A DNA stretch of 64,000 nt, taken from Streptomyces hoynatensis. Its GTDB lineage: Bacteria; Actinomycetota; Actinomycetes; Streptomycetales; Streptomycetaceae. The notes under the pieces were generated by a model. That model was not told the DNA's origin. It did no database searches and saw only the letters and a program-made list of their open reading frames with translations. The position numbers and the translations under genes were made by a program. The stretch is taken from positions 248,001 through 312,000 of the forward strand of contig NZ_RBAL01000003.1 of the NCBI RefSeq assembly GCF_003626535.1, read 5' to 3'. This document shows, one piece after another, positions 60,715-64,000 of the stretch. Numbering within the stretch: position 1 is the first letter of the stretch; every line of letters begins with the position of its first letter.

Positions 60715-63700
60715 CTAGTCGCGCTGTGCGCCCCGCTCGTGGGCGGCGGCCCCGGCCGGCGCCGCCGGCGGAGCCATCGAGTCCAGGACGATGGCCGTCT
60801 GGCGGCCCAGGGTCCGGCCGGCCAGCATCGGCCGGATCGGCACCCGGACGCCGAGCCGCTGCCGTACCTCGCGGACGAGGTGCGTCACCAGCAGCGAGTC
60901 ACCGCCGAGTTCGAAGAAGTCCGACGTCTCGTCCAGCTCCTCGTGCCCGAGCAGCTGCCGCCACAGGCCCGCGAGCGTCGCGGCGGCGTCCTCGGGCGCC
61001 GCGCCGCCGCCCGGTGCGGCGGCCCCCTCGGGACCGGGCCCCTCGGGACCGGGCCCCTCGGGACCGGGCCCCTCGGGACCGGGCCCCTCGGGACCGGCCA
61101 CGGCGGGCGTCGCCGCCGCCGGGCGGTGCGGCGCGGCGGGTCCCTGCGGGCCGGGCGGCCCGGGGGCGGCCTCGGGCGCGAGCCAGGCGGGCCCGGCGAA
61201 GGGGTAGCCGGGCAGGTGGACGCGCCGGCCCCGGCCGTTCAGCGCCGCGACGTCGAGGGGCTGCCCCAGGCACCACAGGCGCCCCAGCGCGGTGAGCACC
61301 TCCTCGCCGTGCCGCCCGGCGCCTGCCCCGGCCAGGGGGACGGCGGTGATGCCCGCGTCGGTGGCCGCGGCCGAGAGCACCCGGCCGGGTCCGGCCTCCA
61401 CCGCGATCGCCCCGGGGAGGTGCCGGGCGACCGCCGCCAGCGCCTCCGCGAACCGCACCGTGCCGCGCGTCTGCCGCAGGAAGGCGCGGGAGGCGATCCG
61501 CTCGCCCGCCTCGACGAGCCGCCCGGTGCCGGTACTGGCGAACGGCACCGCCGCCGGGCGCGGCAGCAGGCCCGAGAGCTCCTCGGCCAGGCCGGGGAGG
61601 GCGGGTTCGATGAGGGCCGAGTGGTACGCCCGGTCCACCCGGAGCCGCGTGGCGCGCACCCGGTCCCCGAGCCACGCCCCGAACGCCTCGACGGCCGCCT
61701 CGGTGCCCGACAGCGCGCTGCTGTGCGGGCCGTTGTCCGAGGCCACCTCAAGGCAGATCCCGGACTCCGCCACCAGCCGCGCGGCCGTCGCCGCGTCACA
61801 GCCCAGGCCGAGCATGGCGCCTGGCGGGCACTTCGCCATGGCCGCGCCGCGCGTCAGCACCAGCCGCGCCGCCTCGGCCAGGCCGAGGACGCCGCACACG
61901 CAGGCCGCGGTGATCTCGCCGAGGCTGTGGCCGACCGCGGCCGCGGGCGCGATGCCGAGCGCGGTCAGGGCGGTGGCCGCCGCGTACTCGACGGCGAACA
62001 GGGCCGGTTGCGCCAGTTCGGTCGCCGCGAGCTCCGCGGCCGGGAAGTGCGGATCGAGCAGGGCACGGCGCAACGGCCCTGCGGCGGAGCCGAACGCGTC
62101 CAGGCAGGCGCCGAGCGCGGCCGGAAACCCGGGCAGCACCTCGGCGAACGGGAGTGCCATGCCGGGACGCTGGGCGCCCTGGCCGGGGAAGAGGAACACG
62201 AGCGGAGCCGGGCCGCCGGCGGGGACCCGGCCGGTGACGGCGCCCGCCCCTTCGGCGAGGCGCGCGGCGACCGCGGCGGCGGTGCGCCCGGCGACGGCCA
62301 GCCGCTCGGGCAGGGCGGCTCGCCCCGCGGCCAGGGTGAAGGCCACGTCGGAGACCTCGGGACGCGCCGACGCCAGGTGGGCACGGAGCCGCCCGGCGGA
62401 GCGCTCCAGCGCCCCGGGCTCGGCCGTGGACAGGACGATCAGCCTCGCGGGACCCGCGGCAGGGGCCCGGCTCGGGGCAGGCCGCGGGGGCTCCTCGACG
62501 ACCACGTGCGCGTTGGTGCCGCCGATGCCGAAGGAGCTGACCCCCGCCCGCCGGGGCAGCGGGCCGCTCCAGGGCCGTGCCAGGTCCGGGACGAACAGCG
62601 GGGAGCCGTCCGTCTCCAGCAACGGGTTCAGCCGGCGGAAACCGGCCACCGGCGGGACGGTTCCCTCCTTGACCACCCGCATCGCCTTGATCAGCGAGGC
62701 GAGGCCCGCGGCGTTGTCGAGGTGCCCGATGTTCGCCTTGAGCGCCCCCACGGCCACCTGACCGGGGCGCGAGCCCGCCGCGCCGAGGGCGCCGGAGGCG
62801 GCGGACCACTCGATGGGGTCGCCGAGCCGCGTGCCCGTGGCATGCGCCTCCAGATAGCCGACGCTGCCGCCGTCCACCTCGGCGGCCCGCAGGGCGGCCC
62901 GGATCACGGCCTCCTGCCCCTGCGCGGACGGCGCGTAGTAACCGGCCCTCGCCGCACCGTCGTTGTTGACCGCCGTGCCGAGGATCACGCCGTGCGGCTC
63001 CAGGCCCTCCGCGAGCGCCTCGGACAGCCGGCGCAGCACCACGGCCGCGACGCCCGACCCTGCCACGACGCCGTCGGCCCGCTCGTCGAACGGCAGGCAG
63101 CGGCCCGAGGGGGAGTGGATGCCGCCGGGCACGTGCAGGTACCCCGCTTGGGGGAAGGCGATGCCCGCCGCCACGACCAGGGCCTGGTCGCAGTCGCCGT
63201 GGAGCAGCGCCTGGACGGCCAGGTGCACGGCGACCAGGGAGGAGGAGCAGGCGGTCTGGACGGCGGCCGAGGGGCCGGTCAGCCCCAGCCGGTAGGACAG
63301 CAGGCCGGCCGTGAAGTCCGGCTCGTTGCCGTGCAGCGCGTCCTCCAGGGTCAGCGGGTCGAGCGCGCCGCGCGCCAGCATCCGGTGGAGATAGCCGCTG
63401 CTGCTCGAGGAGGCGTACACGCCGGTCGTCATGCCCCCGCCCGGCGGTCCCGCGCCGGCGTCCTCGAGCGCCGCCCAGGCCGCCTCCAGCATCAGCCGGT
63501 GCTGAGGGTCCATCAGCTCCGCCTCCCGCGGAGAGAGGCGGAAGAGCACGTGGTCGAAGCGGTCGGCGCCGGGCAGATGGCCGTGGACGGGCACGTAGTC
63601 CGGGTCGTCGACGAGCCGTTGCGGCACTCCCGCGCCGAGCAGCTCGTCCCGTTCGTACCGCCTGGTCAGTACCCGGCCGTCGAGGAGGGCCGGCCACCAC

Positions 63701-63777
63701 GCGTCGACGCCGGGCGCGCCGGGGAACCGGGCGAAGAGACCGGTGACCGCGATGTCAAGGGATCGGTCGCGCGCCAT
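60715..63777 (-). CDS. Type I polyketide synthase, one KS-AT-ACP module
   Basis: 1020 residues. KS (about 1-420): TACSSSL (Cys), EAHATGTRLGDPIE and NIGHLDNAAG (His residues). AT (about 510-800): GHSLGE (Ser), then RAYHSALIEP at the specificity site, nearer to the malonyl HAFH than to the methylmalonyl YASH form. ACP (about 925-1000): FFELGGDSLLV. A linker of GPEGP repeats joins AT and ACP. No KR, DH or ER, so the product would stay a beta-ketothioester. ATG 63777 has GGGAG seven bases upstream; an ATG ten codons earlier has none. Acts with the A-T protein encoded 34 bases downstream. Confidence 0.95.
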   Translation of the reverse strand: MARDRSLDIAVTGLFARFPGAPGVDAWWPALLDGRVLTRRYERDELLGAGVPQRLVDDPDYVPVHGHLPGADRFDHVLFRLSPREAELMDPQHRLMLEAAWAALEDAGAGPPGGGMTTGVYASSSSSGYLHRMLARGALDPLTLEDALHGNEPDFTAGLLSYRLGLTGPSAAVQTACSSSLVAVHLAVQALLHGDCDQALVVAAGIAFPQAGYLHVPGGIHSPSGRCLPFDERADGVVAGSGVAAVVLRRLSEALAEGLEPHGVILGTAVNNDGAARAGYYAPSAQGQEAVIRAALRAAEVDGGSVGYLEAHATGTRLGDPIEWSAASGALGAAGSRPGQVAVGALKANIGHLDNAAGLASLIKAMRVVKEGTVPPVAGFRRLNPLLETDGSPLFVPDLARPWSGPLPRRAGVSSFGIGGTNAHVVVEEPPRPAPSRAPAAGPARLIVLSTAEPGALERSAGRLRAHLASARPEVSDVAFTLAAGRAALPERLAVAGRTAAAVAARLAEGAGAVTGRVPAGGPAPLVFLFPGQGAQRPGMALPFAEVLPGFPAALGACLDAFGSAAGPLRRALLDPHFPAAELAATELAQPALFAVEYAAATALTALGIAPAAAVGHSLGEITAACVCGVLGLAEAARLVLTRGAAMAKCPPGAMLGLGCDAATAARLVAESGICLEVASDNGPHSSALSGTEAAVEAFGAWLGDRVRATRLRVDRAYHSALIEPALPGLAEELSGLLPRPAAVPFASTGTGRLVEAGERIASRAFLRQTRGTVRFAEALAAVARHLPGAIAVEAGPGRVLSAAATDAGITAVPLAGAGAGRHGEEVLTALGRLWCLGQPLDVAALNGRGRRVHLPGYPFAGPAWLAPEAAPGPPGPQGPAAPHRPAAATPAVAGPEGPGPEGPGPEGPGPEGPGPEGAAAPGGGAAPEDAAATLAGLWRQLLGHEELDETSDFFELGGDSLLVTHLVREVRQRLGVRVPIRPMLAGRTLGRQTAIVLDSMAPPAAPAGAAAHERGAQRD
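61025..61097 (-). repeat. Coding tandem 15-bp repeat in the AT-ACP linker
   Basis: About five copies of GGGACCGGGCCCCTC, four exact (61030-61089) with partial units at both ends. In frame it encodes repeated GPEGP pentapeptides, a flexible hinge before the ACP. Copy number is likely to vary by replication slippage without breaking the frame. Confidence 0.9.
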
Positions 63778-63875
63778 CTCGCCACTCCCGTCGTCGGTGC
63801 GGGCCATGCCGGCCGCCGGCGTGCCGCTCGCGCTGCCCGCGGGCGCCCGGGCGGACCTCCGTGCGTCCCCTCAAT

Positions 63876-63931
63876 GTTGCCGGGTTAGGCAATTCATGGC
63901 AATATGCAGAGTCGTTTATGGCAACTAGGGT
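63876..63931. promoter_or_regulatory. Divergent control region with repeated GGCAA elements
   Basis: GTTGCC (63876-63881), then GGCAAT at 63888 and 63898 and GGCAAC at 63920: one inverted and three direct copies at intervals of 10 and 22 bp. TAGGGT (63926-63931) is a likely -10 for the plus-strand gene starting at 63964. The region is AT-rich for this genome and separates the PKS operon from the next gene, so it is the likely switch of the cluster. Confidence 0.6.
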
Positions 63932-63963
63932 GCCCGCCGGGAGCCCGCCAGGGAGGGAAACAC

Positions 63964-64000
63964 GTGGGATCGGACACGCAGGCCCAGGACCCCGCCCCGG
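63964..64000 (+). CDS. Start of a plus-strand gene cut by the window end
   Basis: GTG at 63964 preceded by AGGGAGGG with good spacing and by a -10-like TAGGGT at 63926. Only 12 codons (VGSDTQAQDPAP) are visible, too few to identify the product. Divergent from the PKS operon, so a regulator, exporter or biosynthetic gene of the same cluster is likely. Confidence 0.6.
   Translation, partial: MGSDTQAQDPAP

Noticed and set aside
60571..63888. 1105-codon plus-strand open frame across the PKS gene
   Set aside because: The PKS on the minus strand has every catalytic motif; the plus frame is a shadow.

Overview
The window is very GC-rich, almost every gene uses G/C in third codon positions, and GTG/TTG starts and leaderless-type promoters are common. 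The protein set (telomere-associated Tap homologue, LPFR-motif small protein, ECF41 sigma factor, SARP/BTAD regulator, DUF1684 and DUF885 proteins, actinobacterial cysteine-type leader peptide, OtrA-type resistance protein) points to a Streptomyces or a close relative. No tRNA, rRNA, CRISPR array or intact insertion sequence was found. One short IS200/IS605-like right end and two damaged genes are present.

Layout. 0-6.3 kb: end of a sensor kinase, ppsA, an epimerase behind a clean operator, an APH-family kinase, and a cysteine leader peptide followed by an OsmC remnant. 6.3-12.5 kb: a five-gene coupled operon for a peptide ABC importer with a DUF1684 protein. 13.2-20 kb: CoA-binding protein, YigZ, secreted pectinesterase, a divergent Lrp/rhodanese pair, an SDR, a DUF885 peptidase-like protein and a GNAT. 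20-24 kb: an ECF41 sigma factor with two oxidoreductases and a candidate target promoter, then GntR. 24-29.6 kb: ROK regulator, purB, SGNH hydrolase and a divergent MFS/TetR pair with two operator copies. 29.6-33.8 kb: tap without tpg, an IS-like end, a frameshifted uronate-dehydrogenase-like gene and a nucleotidyltransferase. 34-38 kb: an SLT-type cell-wall enzyme, and an MFS-tetR operon whose operator lies between -35 and -10. 38-46 kb: small proteins, a YbdK-type ligase, a SARP-like regulator with helically phased repeats around it, a dehalogenase-like hydrolase, a methyltransferase and a CPA2 antiporter. 46-52 kb: an LPMO-like secreted protein that has lost its copper ligands, a membrane protein, an AraC/GlxA regulator, an HD protein and an SDR/TetR pair.

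52-64 kb is the most distinctive part: one edge of a biosynthetic gene cluster. Six tightly coupled minus-strand genes encode a KS-AT-ACP polyketide synthase, a stand-alone A-T NRPS, a type II thioesterase, a class III aminotransferase, a thymidine-phosphorylase-like protein whose catalytic His is replaced by Ile, and a TauD-type dioxygenase. An OtrA/TetM-like ribosomal protection GTPase follows, with its own repeat-rich leader, and is a plausible self-resistance gene. A plus-strand gene beginning at 63964 shows that the cluster continues past the window. The proposed logic is that the A-T protein loads an amino acid, the PKS adds one malonyl-type unit, the aminotransferase and dioxygenase tailor the product, and the product hits the ribosome. 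This is inference; the product is unknown.

Many genes here have a TANNNT-like -10 element 6-8 bases before the start codon and no Shine-Dalgarno sequence, so leaderless transcription seems to be the rule for monocistronic genes, while operons use 4-base ATGA/GTGA overlaps.
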